DNA from: Porites lobata
Lineage: Eukaryota > Cnidaria > Anthozoa > Scleractinia > Poritidae
Direction of reading: 5' to 3'
Length of the DNA stretch: 64,000 nt
Assembly: GCA_942486035.1 (NCBI GenBank)
Contig: CALNXK010000031.1
Span: 1,800,001 to 1,864,000 of the forward strand
The position numbers were made by a program, and so were the translations under genes. The stretch's first letter is position 1, and the number at the start of each line of letters is the position of its first letter. This document shows positions 48,976 to 62,400 of this stretch, piece after piece. The notes under the pieces are model-generated. The model was not told the origin of the DNA, did no database searches, and saw only the letters and a list, made by a program, of their open reading frames with translations.

Positions 48976-49284
48976 CCGCTTAAGGAAAACCACTATTTTA
49001 AATTGACAGTAACTGGAAGTTCGAGTACATTCTGAACCAGTCAATAGTAGCCTGAATTTTCTCGAACGAATTAAGTACTGTCTGCACGTCCAAATCCCAT
49101 TTTTTGCACAATTACGGTGAAAAGACTGATCTAACTAGTTATCGAACAGTAAGTTTGGCAAAAGGTTAAGAATGTACATTTAAAAAACAAAACACGCTTC
49201 CTATTTAAATAGCTGTCTAATGACTGAATTGCAATCACTGAACCAAAACGGTTTTTTCAATGTAATGATCAGCACGTGGAACTA

Positions 49285-49529
49285 GTTTGGACCCTCTGTT
49301 AGTGATTTTCCTAAATAACTGCCCGCAACACAGCTCACATCCGCCAAGGAAAACACTCAGGGTACGCTCAGCTACCAGTCAGATAACGTTTGTGAGCAAC
49401 AACATTGAAGAAATAAGAAAAACGTACATCAACGGAGACCTAGAGAGATTTAGGTTATGGTTTTCTGCCAACACGCTTTTGAATATGACAGAAAAGGAAT
49501 ATAGAATTATCAAACTGTCTGAAACTTAA
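49285..49529 (+). pseudogene. Non-LTR reverse transcriptase fragment (CR1/Jockey-like)
   Basis: Reads D-P-L-L-V-I-F-L-N-N, Q-I-T-F-V-S-N-N-I-E-E-I and L-W-F-S-A-N-T-L, the palm region around the catalytic FADD box. The box itself is degraded. Isolated copy with no flanking domains in register. Confidence 0.7.
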
Positions 49530-50589
49530 TTTGAATCGGACATACCTACCTACCTAGGGCCGCTGTTAAAGCAACTTTTACATGCCATTGTGCAAGACTG
49601 TGAAACACCAGACTCTAAATTATTTGAGTTCTCGGTTCGTGTTCTTTGTTATGCGGTTTTGACAAACGAATGTTGAATTTGAGCTAGCTGTCTATGCCAT
49701 TAGCTTTGCAGTAACTTGAAAAATTTTTCGTTGGTACGCGAAATGTTAAGATACAGTAGGGGGTTACGTTGTGGAGTAACTTACGTTAAGATCACCCATG
49801 AAGTAATCAGTCTCTCAAGACGAATTCAAATGAAATTGAGAAACCTCACCAATCGATAATTTGTTAAGTTAGTCTGAGTGTCTTTGTTATCATTTAAAAA
49901 GTTGTGAAGAAGGGATACATCGTGTCCAAATGAAATGAACTACACTACTACTACCCTACAGCCCCTTACCGGTAAGGGAGGTGTATGAAGAACCGTTAAC
50001 AACCCTTCGCACTTCGAAAATCCAGCACCGTCTAGCTGCTATTAATCAGGGCTCAAAGCATGAGCGTAAACAGTTTATAAGAATGAGGAAGTAGTCGGTC
50101 CCTTGACGTGAAATCGAGGCTTGGATGTTTGTGTCATCTGCTAGCTGCCGCCGGGTGCTTCAGAGGTCAAAGGAGCAAATAAAATATTTTATTTTCAGTG
50201 TCCATGTTTTTGTAAGTATCAAAGTGTTTAGCTGGAAAGTGCTTATTGAAAAAGGGAGCGGCAAACAGCAACTCACAACATCAGTAGCGGATCGAAAGAT
50301 GACTTCAGGAGTTGTGGCAGGATATGCTTATAGGATATACACAACCCTCTCCTCTAGACATTTGATGGACTTCTAATACCGGGGTATTCTGATCTGAATT
50401 CTTGTAATTAATTTAATTATTCGGGTTGATGGATGTAAAATATATATCCTATAGGAATACTGTCAAGGTAATTACCGGCCGGATTTGTCAACGATAAAGA
50501 ATTGTGCAAATAAAGTGACTGCCGGTAACTGTAGCGAGACTTTTGTGACTTTCGGAAATCTTTGACCACTGCGCGCGACTGCTACTCGG
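49530..50589. other. Spacer between LINE pieces; nothing recognised
   Basis: If 49285-49529 and 50590-51234 belong to one LINE, this stretch is longer than expected and probably includes inserted DNA. A short frame at 50125-50376 shows no known motif. Confidence 0.35.
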
Positions 50590-51234
50590 CTTTCCTCCTT
50601 CAACTTGTTAGGTTGAAGTACTCAACAAACGGCGTCAATATCAAGATCAATCCTTCAGATTCCAGAGCGTATACAAAAACCTGGTCATGATCCCACAAAA
50701 GAAACATGTTCGTAGCTCATCTATGTCATCTATAAGATGTTCCATAATGTCTCGCTCTCCTGTGTGTCAATACATACCTCAAAGTCTCAGCCATCGTACA
50801 ATTTGAAGCTGTCTGATAGTTATTCCATCTTTTTAAACAAATATCATGAAATCTTCAATAGTCTACAAAGGGGCAAATCCAGTTCTATGGAACCATTTAC
50901 CATGGGAGTGCCGCGAAAGAGTATCCCTCGCTAGTTTTATTAAGAGTATTCATGAGCAGAATGCAATTAAGGATATTGATTTTAGTAACCTGTACAGTAA
51001 GACGGTTTATTAATTTCATTGCCGAAACATCCTTGAGCTGTTTACGTTTTTTTACATTTTTGTTAGAAAGAGTTCATTTTTTAAAGTATTTTAAGTTTTT
51101 GTAATGTTTTAACTTATTTTAATCGAGAATTTGTGCTGTTATTTGTTTATCCTATACACCACCACTCAAGTAGCTATTAAGGTTATAATTTCATGATCGT
51201 GTATAAATAAAGGTTTTTATTGATTGATTGGTTG
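50590..51234 (+). mobile_element. LINE 3' end with ATTG tandem tail
   Basis: It includes L-W-N-H-L-P near 50880, S-L-A-S-F-I-K and then a stop, the usual C-terminus of CR1/Jockey-like reverse transcriptase ORFs. An untranslated tail follows, ending ATAAAGGTTTTTATTGATTG with ATTG repeats. Confidence 0.65.
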
Positions 51235-52087
51235 AACACATAGTATAATAATTCTCAGTCTTCTTAGCAGGATCTATATCTGAGACGCACACTCTTATGT
51301 GACTGAGCAACAGAGCTGTAGCCGTAACAGGCCTTTTGCAAGTGAGTTTTAGGTTATTTTTTTGGTATTATTGATGCATATATTTTACGTTAACTTTCTT
51401 TTAGTATCTGTGGTGATGAATCAGTTAATAGATGGTTAGTTCTGGTTTTTGTTTTTGCAACTTTGGGCCCTGTTTTTCTTTTTTCGAAAGTTAATTTCAT
51501 CTCACTTGATTTAAATACGACGTCATTGCTTCATTTGACTGGTAGCAAAACTTTCAACGCATCAAGTGGTGAAGGAGACAGCAACTGTTCAAGAACAAGG
51601 AAATGAAACGTCTGCTTTCGGCTTACAAAGTAAAAAGCATTCCTGAGGACAACTAAAAGTTATAAAACCGTGTCGAAACATGCTTCGCCATATCGCATTT
51701 TAATGTGCCCTCCCACGTACACGCCCATTCTGTCCGATTTCTTTCAGCTTGGTTAATAATACCCAAAAAATCGACTCTAATTAGAATATCTCGCTACATC
51801 ACATTGAAAGAAGAATGGTTTCTTTTCATACGGTCAAAAAACGTATTGTGCAACCCTTTTTTTATGTTTTCCCCTGGCCCTCTCCTGAATACGAAATAAA
51901 CTTCAATCTGCACGTAGCAGTCACTTGAAACGGCCAGCGGTTTCTCACAAGAAAAAATGCGTATTGCCGCTAACGTAAACAAGCTCACCACGAGACGGGA
52001 AGATAAGGAAAATATGTTCCGGTTTCGGTTCTATATTGACGTTTATTTCTCTTCTGTAATTAGTTTGCTTTAGGATTGTCGGCACTT
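51235..52087. other. Upstream region of MTMR14
   Basis: Promoter and 5' UTR of MTMR14 must lie here. An in-frame stop (52061-52063) precedes the start codon. No strong promoter motif was recognised. Confidence 0.5.
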
Positions 52088-55000
52088 ATGAGTCTCGATG
52101 AGGAGGTCTCGAGAACTGAGCTCTTTGAACTTGTAAAATATTTCTCTAAATATCCCTACAGAGCCCGAGACACTAACCCAAAGGTAGGAGGTTAATAGAT
52201 CACAATTGTGATGTGTTACTGCCTATCTTATTTTTTACAACTGTTGTCTTCGGACAACTTTTAATCGGTCGCCTTATCTCTGTGTAAATCATTCTAGGTC
52301 GAGGGAATACAGAAGAAATGTTTGCAGTTGTTTGCCAAAGATTATAAGTTCACGGTTAGTTGAATGTCCCATATAGAAATGAAATTATTGAAGCATATAA
52401 GTTTACTTTAAGCTTAAGTTTATAAGTTTGCTTGCGTTTCAGTTTCTTTTCTCCGGCCGGCTTTAATGCAGGAACTTTGCGGCTATGAAGGCTTGTTTCT
52501 CATGGCTGTTTTATATAATTAACGTGTTAATATTGTTGTTTTGTTTGGTTTTCTTTTAGACCGTTACCAACAATGGCGACCTATGCGGGCATTACCCTCT
52601 CAAACTGGTTATTTTGGAATCGAAACTGACCAATGATTTAGAAAATGTCGACAGGTAGATATAACCACCGTTCCAGTATATTTCATTCTTTAAAAATAGC
52701 CAATCTTTTTTTACTATGTTACTTAAACACTGTGCATGTACACTGATTGACTTGAAGTGTTGTATGTATTTCGACCTCACACTTTTATAATTGTTACTTT
52801 GCTTTCGTGCAATTAATTTATGCCCACGTGGCGGCCTAATAGAGTCTTTACTATCTTTATTTAATTGTTAATTAAGTGAATAATACTTGGAGGCTCAGTA
52901 GGTTAAGTGAGTTGCTAGTAGCCATCCCAACCTGAAAGAGAATCAAACACAGCAGGCCTCCACTACCGAGTAAACCTGTCTCATCTAAATACCAGAAAAA
53001 GGCAGGCAAAACGTTAAGAATTCTGCTTAGGCCAGTTTGAAGAAATTCATTCTGTAAGAATTGTGTGAAATATATTTTAAAGAGTTCTTTGCATGATTTG
53101 CTTATTTAGCATGTACAGGAGCATGGTATTGAAACTGAAACAAGGATGATTTAAGAATTTTCTTTTGAATGTACAAAGGTCCACATGTTAAGTACAAACT
53201 GGCAGTATGTACAATCTATCATTTTCCAGACCCTTTTGAAGTGTTTTTTTTTTCAAGTTTGACTAAGGAGCAATGAGCTCATATTAAGTGACACTGCAGT
53301 AAAGAGCTCTAGTGAATAAGTAAAGTTGCCAAGTTGGAAGGTGAAATGTCTGAAGTGAGCAAAGATATGCATCCTCAAGAGCCGGGGTTACTCAACAAAG
53401 TCTTATGCAGGAGGCTCTGCCCTGAGGTCCAACCTCCAACCTTTTACATACCATTTTTGAGAGTAAAGGCACCCCTTTCACATACCTTCTATTGAAAAAT
53501 GCTACCTCTTTAACATACATACAGTTTGGAACACTGTATCTCTTCTAACTGCTGTAAATGCTCTTTGAAATCCATGAAGTGTGTCTGTTAGCACCTTTTG
53601 GTCCTTTCACATACCAAAATGACAGATTTCCTTAGCCTTTCATATAACTATACTTTAACTAATGAAATCCCTACCCTTTCATATACCTGAAGATGTTTGT
53701 ATTGTGGGAGCACAAACTTGCCCCCACCATATGAACATCTGTAAAGTTTGTTTTTCTCCTGGATTCATTAATATTAAAGAAAATTCTTTTTGACGAACCA
53801 AAACATGGCCAGGTAGTGCAATTGGAATTCAGACACTTTATGGACATGGCCTTAGAAATCAATATACACTAGAATTTTTAAATGTCAAATGTTGAAATGA
53901 ATGTTGCTTTGTTTGAGTTTTGTTTTACTCGAAACTCTACTTTTAGTCAAGTCTCTTAGTGCAAAATATAGGCCGGATCGTTACAGACGTGACAAAAGTG
54001 TCAAATTTGGCACAGAGCTTCCTTAGTACCTGCCGATTAATACTGGAGGGGGTGCCCGTTACAAATGGTCCTATTTACAGATAAAAGGGGGGGTTAACTT
54101 TCACCTATAATAGCAGATTGGGTTCCCTGTGGTGTGTACTCTTCTTGTTTGATTTGGCTAAAAAACATTTGTTTCAAAGTTTTAAGTTTTTAATTTGGTG
54201 ATGTTAGTTGTTGTTACACTATTCAAAATAGTTTTACATGTACATAACACTGACTAGTGCCCAGTCTCCACACGGTAAATTTGGCCATGTTCGCTGTGTT
54301 GCTATCAGTGTCACCGCTAAGACTTGCCAGTGATAATATCATTACATATCAATTTAAACAGATCACAAAGCCAGCCTTCAAAGATGTCATACAATAACAT
54401 AAAACCCAAACGTATCATATCCTAAACGGCAGAATCGTTAAATTTTGACGTGCCACATGAAAGACCTCATGAACCATAACTGACAACGCGCCCACTTTGT
54501 AATTGTGCAGCTAAGACTAGATTATAATTTGATTCCTTGGTAACCCTGTCATTAAAACATGTCAACCTCGTCCTCAGGGAGAAAAGGAGGAGAAAGGGTG
54601 GCACAGTTGGCTAGTGCACAGCCTTCGGTGTGCGAGGTCCCGAGTTCGATCCCCGATGTCAACACATCCTTATTTCAGCTTCTCTGCTTTCTGTGTAGCT
54701 TTGACTAGCTTTAAATACCCTTAAAACGGCCGAGCATTGATGGAGAGAGAGGGGTAAAAGGAGTGCACCGTCCACCTGGTTTATCAGTTATTATTACCGT
54801 CTCGAGTTATTGACGTAAAATATGGTCGCTTTACCTTTTTCTACCTTTTTATTAAGCCCTGGGGACGAGGATGTAAAATAGGCTTCTCCAGGAATTTTTA
54901 AAACTCTTTATTTTTTACACATTTACATTTAAAAAGAAGTGTATGAGGTCCCCGCATGCCTAGACACCTGTAAGGAGCTCATTCACTTCAGAGCCCTTGC

Positions 55001-58000
55001 ACCAGAGTATTAATGGTAGGTCTATACAGTCTTCCAAAAAAAAGGAAGGTCGTTGTGTTCGTTACAGTTTACAAACAAACTAACTTCAGAAGAGCTGAAA
55101 GTTACAGGAACCACAAGGCCTCTTTTAGCCAACCAATGATGCATCATTTATGAAAATGAACGTATTATTTCATTAATGCAATTAGGGGAATACCGCGTGG
55201 TTACGAAATCTTACGGTCATGAATTCCTCAAGAGCAAATCAGTTACCACCTTTCCCCAAATAATGCTGGGGAAAATTACAGAAAATACCAAAAAAAAGCA
55301 AGGGTAAACAATAATTATGGCGTGGTCCCTTATAATAATGGAGTGGTGATGGTAAAAAAACCCATCACTGCCAAAACTTTGACCACTCAAACAGATTTTT
55401 GACAGATTACATACCGCAAAACTTTGCATTCACTTATGCCTATGTTGCCACACCAGGAGCCTAGAAATCGACTCCTGGTCACACCTTGTTTTTATTGCTG
55501 AATATCATTCTAAAGAGCTTTACGAAATATTTTGTTAGTAGGGGTGTTTTGAACATGATTGAAATTTAGGGATGGTGATAAAAAACGAAGACAAAAAAAG
55601 TCACAAAATGAGACGCATGAAACCACCGCAATCTTATATTCGTGTTACACCGATGTAATGGCTCCTTTGGCTGCTATGCTGACGTTTTTTAAGATGGAAG
55701 TAGTATCACAGCTAGTCCCGGGTTAGGTATACTGTTTATTACCAGTTCCACAGTTCCTGAGACTTAAAGCCTGTTAACATAAAGGTGGGGGACCCCAGGT
55801 AGGTGAGGTAACCTGCTTAGGTTCATCTTTGTGCTGGTGTGAGGTAAAAAATAACCCTCCTTTACATGCCATCTTACAACCCCGCCATCCTGGGGTGCAC
55901 TTCCTCAAGATTATTGAATGGTCCCTAAGCATGTAAACAAGAAAAATGCTGGCTACGCTCACTTGCTGCTCTTGCTGGAACCTTCAGTGTTGTGGCTTTC
56001 TATTGTTACCTTCAATAAATATGTGAAGTCACCCTGCGCCAAAGTGAATTTTGCGCGAATTTGATGCATCAGGAATCCGACCCCGAATAGCCTGGGTTAC
56101 CTCACCCTGAAACGTTGACATGGCAAAATTTGACCTCAGCTGAGAGGGTTACCCGGTGTGGCAGACCAGGCTACCCACCTTTAAGGGTCACCCCACCTAT
56201 CATGTGAATGTGATCAAATTGAAATGAGAGATTACATGGACAGGCGGGTTACCCCACCTAAGTGGGATACCATGCCTACCTGGGGTCCCCCTCCTCCATG
56301 TAAACAGGCCGTAAAAGTTAGCCCGGCCCCCTTTCTACAGTTTCAGCAGTTAAGCCATTCACCATTTTTCATTTGAGTCAATCTTGTACCACTTGAGTCT
56401 CACTTTTACGACTTGAGAAGCTGTTTTTTGGACACGAGCACTAGTGCTTCAGTGCCAAATATAGAGGCTTCATGATAAACCGTGCTGTTTTTTGAAGCTT
56501 GGGCTAACTTGTTTCCTTTTTTCGTTTATGAGACCAGATTCTTTTTTGTTTGTTTTTTCTTTGTAAAGCTTAAACAAACTGCGGGAATTGTAAATGATAT
56601 GACTTGTGCCACGATGCATGCTTCTCTGTCAAAACATGCACGTGCGTCCAGCAGATAAAGAGAGACTGAAAGGCATCCAGGCCTATGTTAAGCTGAAAAA
56701 TTAATAAGAACTACTTTGGGTTCTGTCATTTCGTTATTTGGTGTTCATGAGCAGCTGCCATAAATCCCTGATAATATGTGATACAACAGACTCTTTGACA
56801 ATTTCCTTTTTCTGAAATTTTGTGTGTGAATCACTAGGCTATAAGCTTTCTTTAGCTTAAAGTGACATGCAATGACAAATAATACTTGATAAATAAGGCT
56901 AGCGCTTAAGCCACACAATAAAGCCTCCTCTAATTGAAATACACTAGAAAAGGAGAAGAGAACCCCAGAAGCTGAGACGAGGCCATCTTGGAAATGACTT
57001 ATGAAAATGTGGGTGGACTGTGGACTTGCTTTTAAGGCACATTAATAATTAACTTAATTATACAATCAATAAGCTAATAATGGATGGGAATGCCAGATGT
57101 TCGAGGGAAATTGTTGTTTACTACATGAAAAGAGCATTCTGAGTGATTTAAGGTATTAAATTAATAACAATTTTCAATCAAAACACCACAGGGACCCCAG
57201 CAGGTGAAATTTACAATAATTAAATCCTGTTTAGCACGCTTCAGTGGCATATTTGCATTGGGCACCCCCTCTAATATTCATGGCACTGCAATAAGCTATC
57301 ACTGTGCAAAATTTGGTGCTTTTGTCAACTCTGTAACGATCCTGACCTTAAGAGACCTGACTATTTGTTTTCAGTCATTGGCATTACTGTAAAAACGAAA
57401 AAGGCGTTTATCAAACTGTAACTGGTAGGTTGTCTTGAGGGGAAATGTCAGGTACTCTTCTGGTAACAGGCATGAATTGTCAGCTTGGCTAGTTCCAATG
57501 ATTGTTGATTATTATTAACTTCAAATGAGAGCTAATTTTACCAATTCAGTTGTAAGACCTTTGTAATCATAAATGGATTTTTTCTAGTCACAAGTCTTTT
57601 TATCATGCATTAACCATACTCTTACTTTAGGCTTAATTATGAACTTTTCACTGTTCATGATCAGAAAATATACTTTTAATAAATGCAGGTAACAGTTTCA
57701 TTACCATGAAAACACAGTTATTTTCATTCTTTACAAATTAGTTAAGCAGTTTTCTTAAGGATATGTAGACAAACATTTTCAGAATGGTGTATTGTATCAA
57801 GTGCTGTGAAATATTGCAAACAAATGCAATTTTTTAAGTTTGACAGAACAATAAAATTGCAGTAAACTGCTGAGTTTTATACTCAATTATCGGTTTATAA
57901 TCACACTTAAATTGTGAATCAAGACATTATGGAATCGGGCCTGTAGAAACGCGTCGCTAGTAAATGCAAATTTTTCTGTCAATCAAATGTGTCCCATTAT

Positions 58001-61000
58001 TTGTAGGTGGAAATTGGTGGAACATCGTTATTGTTTTGGAGACAATAGAAGAATAAAAGATAACAGAAAGATTAAGTTATGCGGTCTTAAAGTGTGTTGC
58101 GTGACTTTAATCAGTTGCAGCATTTCTCCTAACTTTCCCACATTAAAACGTTGCAATGAAAAGTCTGAAGTGTAGCTTTTAAAATCTTGATAGCCAAAAT
58201 AAAAAGGGTGCCCCAAAAGGCAAGCATTTGGGAATTCAAAATGGATATTTTTGTCTCCAGCGAAATCCGGCAAATGAACAGTAATTTGCATATAAGCATA
58301 AGTGAAGCGAAATAGATACAAATTGCCGTGGTTGTAAACACAACGTTTCCGCGAAGTTTTCTTCCTTTTGAAAGCGTAAATTCTGATGAAAGAGCTCAGC
58401 TTGCACAAAATAATATAAAATGAAACGAAGCAAATCGAAAAGTGGTAAAAAAAAAGTCAGGATATTTCAGTTCGATGGAAAGTAAGTGATTGGGTAGGTG
58501 ATTTGCATACTGATAAAAATAACGTCTAGCGCAGTTCAAAACCATCCGGCTTCCTGATTTGTTTTTGTGGAATTCTACACATTCTGCTGGCCTAAATTGT
58601 TAAGATAATTATCTTATGAAGTCAAAATATTTATCCAGTTGAGCATTTGCATTTCCTTATAAAAGAGAGAGTAGCACGAAAGCTTCAATCTATTGATTTT
58701 CTTAAGTTAAATTACCTTTGTATCGTGGAAACAATCCCCTAACACTTGAGTCTCGAACAAAGGACACGACATGCGTCGGCTTCCTTTGTGAGCACACAAA
58801 TAGTCATGGGGCCCGCGATTTTGCGGGCGACACGGATCTACAGGCACCGCTCCGTAATGCCACAGCTGTACTTTAGCAGCGCCATGTGGCACCTAACTTT
58901 TGCTCTTGGGTGAATAGAAAATCATACTTTTTTTGTACAAATCATATACTGGACACCCTGTATTTCACAAGTTCAGAGCACTGGGCACCCTTCAATTTTT
59001 CTTGCAGCAATGCCTTGAAAACAGAAAGGACTTGCTTTACTAGGCAAGTATCAGTTGTTACAACAATAGTTAGCAACATGCATACGAGATTAAACTGCAA
59101 ATACATGTTCTTGTAGAAAACATTCTGGACAGGGATGAAGAAATATTTTCTATGTCACATTGAAGATTTTTAAGTTGTTGTGTTTCTAGCATTATGCATT
59201 AAAAGCTTTGTGTTATTGATTCTGCTATTTGTTTCTCCTTCTTTTACCAGGGAAAAGTGCAAATTATGTTCATATATTAGCACTTTAGAATGCAACTTCA
59301 TGTAACTTTTTACCTTGTTTATTTATAAAATAACTAAGATAGTACCCACTCTCTGATTGGCTGAGAGGAGTGTTTGTGTGAGAGTATGTAAACATGGTTG
59401 TGGCATCAAGATGTTTTGCTTTTTGCGCGCTAATCACGCAAGTATGAATTTGAAAAAGTTTTGTAGTTCAAAACTCGACAATTTTCCTCCGTTTGCCCAT
59501 TCCTTTGTCAGCTGAAACTTGGAAAATCATTACAAAGAAGGTGTGTCAATTTTTTTTCACTTAAGCTGACAGATGGCACCAATATCACTAAGCAATAAAA
59601 AAATGAACTTCTACACTTGCCTAAGATTTCAGCTTTTCTGAAGAAAAATGCCACGGAAAATGCTTGCAAGAGCATTTCTGAGCCTCTAGATTTCAAAATT
59701 TTCTGGGGCGGGGGCATGGCCCCATACCCCCCTAGCAGCTCGTGCCTTCGGCACTCGAAACTTGCCTTTTCTTGTTCTGAAGTCTGGCTACGGCTCTGGC
59801 ATTAACGGCCGGTCAATTCAGATGTTGCTGAGAGGAGAAAATGACTCAAAGCAATCAAATGAAATTCAGGCTAGGTCAATAACATGGAATCAGTAGAAAT
59901 CAGTATTTCGGCAGTTTGACAATTCTGATGGAAGTGAAGTAATGATGTTAAAGTATCAATCTTAACATTGAATGATGTATAATTTTATTGCAGGTGTTAG
60001 AAAAGGAGGTGATTTAATCACTTGAGTAAAGTAATCTTGTAGACAACATGCATTCTTTCATGTACAAATTTTAAGAGGGGCAAAGTCCAACATCTTCATG
60101 TGCAAATTGTGTGTGTGAGCTATTTTTATGATCCTGTTTACAAGTTCTCGAATTCCCTCACGTACCAACCATGAAAGGGAGCAAAGTCCAACACTTTTAT
60201 GTGCCAGCTGTTTGACTGTAGATCATGTAGATTGGTTTTTCCCAGTAATAATAGTAACTTGAACGTATGAAGACCTGTTTTGTTTTGTAACTAATGCCTT
60301 AAGGTGACTCGACTGGTTTTTTGGGGGGGATGCCTCTCAAGTTTGAGCATTAACTATGTAGGCATGAGTAAAGATATGGAAAAAAGGTTACCATAGCTGT
60401 ATCATATATATGAAGATGAAAAGTTCTTATGATCTGGGTTTTATTGCAATTGGAGTCGCCATGGCAACATACTACAATTACGTACTACTTACTACTTACA
60501 TCACTCTTGCTACTTGAATGTAACTCCAAGTAGCAAAGTTGATGTTGGTGATGTGGCAGTGTCACAGGGAAGCTCGACAGCTGCCGAACAGCTCAACAGC
60601 TCAAGCCAAAAGAGAAACAAATAGAAGATGTAGCTGGAAAATTCAGATATGATCATTTTGGATATCTTTGTATGGTCTACTGTTTTCAAATAATTTGTCA
60701 TTTTCAAATGCGTAATACATTAAAGTTTGACAAGGTTTTTCTGGACTAACAGGTTTTAATTAGAAAATTCTTGTGACATTCGCGTGACAGGGCAAAAAGT
60801 GACCAAAATGGTGCTGTATTGAAGTCACCGCTCGAGATAAACTGCCTCCTTATTACGAGGCCATTTGCATACAATGAAAGTTTACACCACTCAACCAACC
60901 AACCAACCAACCAGTTAGAAATGAATTCTGCAGGTTTTATGAATGACTGTATTTTTTAAGTTGTAATAAACTTGATAACTGCTGTGTTGAAAGAATACTT

Positions 61001-61440
61001 TCTGGTTATGACCAGTTTAAAATTGTACATGTATTTGAAAGCAATCACTTTGTCATATCCCAGCACACTGCAATGATGAATTTTTTTAATATAAAAGAGG
61101 TGGATTTAGTGTGGACCTACTCTCACAAACCCCCTCAAAACTGAGGAATAAGGAGCCAAGACTCAACCACAGAGCAAAGCTCCCCTGTGCATTTCTTCCC
61201 ATGAAGGGCTTTCTTTACTTTTTCAAAACTCACCCCTTCTTTTCTTGAGCAGCTAAATAAAGAATGATTTAATTGTGGCATTAGCGGTTTGTTACATGCT
61301 AATTAATATTTGTTGCCTTTTATCACTTTTACAGTCCAAAAGCAAATGATGCCAAGAAACTTAAAGATCTTTTTGTGAAGGCTAGATTTGCCCGCTGTAG
61401 GTCAAGATTTGTAGTACCTGTCATTCTCTTTGAAGGAAAG
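52088..61440 (+). CDS. MTMR14: MTMR14 (jumpy) phosphoinositide phosphatase, first four exons (gene runs off right edge)
   Basis: Exons 52088-52183, 52298-52354, 52560-52654 and 61335-61440 (phases 0, 0, 2, 0; 354 nt, 118 codons) join in frame with GT-AG introns. An in-frame TAG at 52061 lies upstream of the ATG, supporting the start. Family marks are Y-P-Y-R-A-R-D, K-C-L-Q-L-F-A-K-D-Y, N-N-G-D-L-C-G-H-Y-P and A-R-C-R-S-R-F-V-V-P-V-I-L-F-E-G-K, which follow the order of the vertebrate MTMR14 N-terminus. MTMR14 dephosphorylates PI3P and PI(3,5)P2 and affects autophagy and muscle calcium handling. The catalytic Cys-x5-Arg loop lies beyond the window, and I found no next exon in 61441-64000. Intron 3 is unusually long (8.7 kb) and full of repeats. 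Confidence 0.93.
53430..53690. repeat. Diverged repeat of CCTTTCACATACC units in MTMR14 intron 3
   Basis: At least five irregularly spaced versions of CCTTTYAYATACC, at about 53430, 53475, 53602, 53636 and 53669. They are separated by 25-125 bp of unrelated sequence. This looks like an old minisatellite-like element. Confidence 0.55.
54596..54800 (+). mobile_element. tRNA-derived SINE, plus strand
   Basis: The tRNA-like head has an A box (TGGCACAGTTGG, 54599-54610) and a B box (GAGTTCGATCC, 54642-54652), then an unrelated body. No complete acceptor stem closes the head, so it is not a tRNA gene. The 3' edge is uncertain. Confidence 0.65.
55768..56310. mobile_element. MITE with GCCTGTTTACATGGAGGTGGGG-type ends
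   Basis: The left end AGCCTGTTAACATAAAGGTG and the complement of the right end match over about 45 bp, including GGGGGACCCCAGGTAGG. The interior has many GGTTACCC / GGGTAACC motifs. Shares its outer end with 63131-63272. Confidence 0.75.
56311..60891. other. MTMR14 intron 3, central part; no gene seen
   Basis: Mostly AT-rich. A 126-codon minus-strand frame at 58408-58028 has no recognisable domain. A G-rich block near 59700-59800 (GGGGCGGGGGCATGG, then a GTGCCTTCGGCAC hairpin) looks like part of a dispersed repeat. Confidence 0.4.
60892..60913. repeat. AACC microsatellite
   Basis: Five tandem CAAC/AACC units in MTMR14 intron 3. Confidence 0.9.
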
Positions 61441-61744
61441 GTAAAAATTCACTCTTCCTTGTTACGTGCCGTCACATTGTTAGAATAAGTTGATGTGTTG
61501 CTCTTAAAACCGTTTGTACTGCTACCCTTATTTTGAAAGAGTTGTCGCTGTCCTTCTGTTTAATTCCAATTTTCACTATGTGGTTGGCTTGTAGAGAGTT
61601 CTTCAATGTGCCCATTAATTTTGTTACAAATTTGCTTTGGTGAGTCCTGAGATGAATCTCATGGTGAATCATTAATCCAGCAGTCTTTGTTTTTCTTTTC
61701 CACTGCTACTGAAAACAGCTTCCTCATTTAATAGGGCTGTAATC

Positions 61745-61759
61745 TGGGGCGGGGGGGGA

Positions 61760-61792
<33 letters not shown>

Positions 61793-61839
61793 CACTGTGA
61801 AGGGTATGGTTTTCAAGCAGTTTACTCTAGGATAGGGTG

Positions 61840-61870
<31 letters not shown>

Positions 61871-62400
61871 GTATCATTTTTCAGGAAACTGATCAGTTGG
61901 TTGAAGATTTTATCTAGACTAGGGATTGTGCTATAAGGTTTTGTTTTGGCTAGACTGTGCTAGTGACCACAGTAGTTTCTGGAAAACAGCTACCCTAGGA
62001 TAGGGGGGATTTGGGTAGTTTACTCTAGTATAGGGTAGCAAAATTCAGCTGAACTACAACCCTGGACAAAACTGTTGAGACAATTCCATCTATTTTCTAA
62101 CTTTTGCGCCCTACTCCCGTCTCCCCTAAACACAAAAAGTAAACCCCCTCCCCACCCCCTATTCAAAGTTGCCTTGGTCTAAAAACCAACGTGTATAATT
62201 GCCATGCTATCCTAAACAACTTTGGATAAGGGGAGGGGGGAAATCGGGCATTCATTTGGCGGCGGTTTCAGTTTTTGCCGGGATGACAGGAAAAAATAGG
62301 CATTTTCGCGATTTGTCTCAACAGGTTTTGTCCGGGGTTGTAGCTCTGGTATAGGTTAAGGGTTCCAGGGTCCCAGCAGCACATCCCCACCCAGAGTTAG
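61745..62400. repeat. G-rich element with TCTAGGATAGGGTA tandem units
   Basis: It starts GGGGCGGGG then GGAGTACTGCC and repeats CTAGGATAGGG / CTAGAATAGGGTAT several times before and after a nested MITE. It ends near CCCACCCAGAGTTAGTACC, an imperfect inverse of the start. Similar in layout to 10053-10380. Confidence 0.6.
62054..62343. mobile_element. Nested MITE with CTACAACCCTGGACAAAAC ends
   Basis: The left end CTACAACCCTGGACAAAACT and the complement of the right end agree over 30 bp with two differences, including the TTGAGACAA block. It lies inside the 61745-62400 element. Confidence 0.82.

Noticed and set aside
54596..54670. tRNA gene candidate on the plus strand
   Set aside because: Box A and box B are present but the stems do not close. 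Treated as a SINE head.
58028..58408. A 126-codon minus-strand frame in MTMR14 intron 3
   Set aside because: No domain, no splice context and no paralogue. Likely chance in AT-rich DNA.
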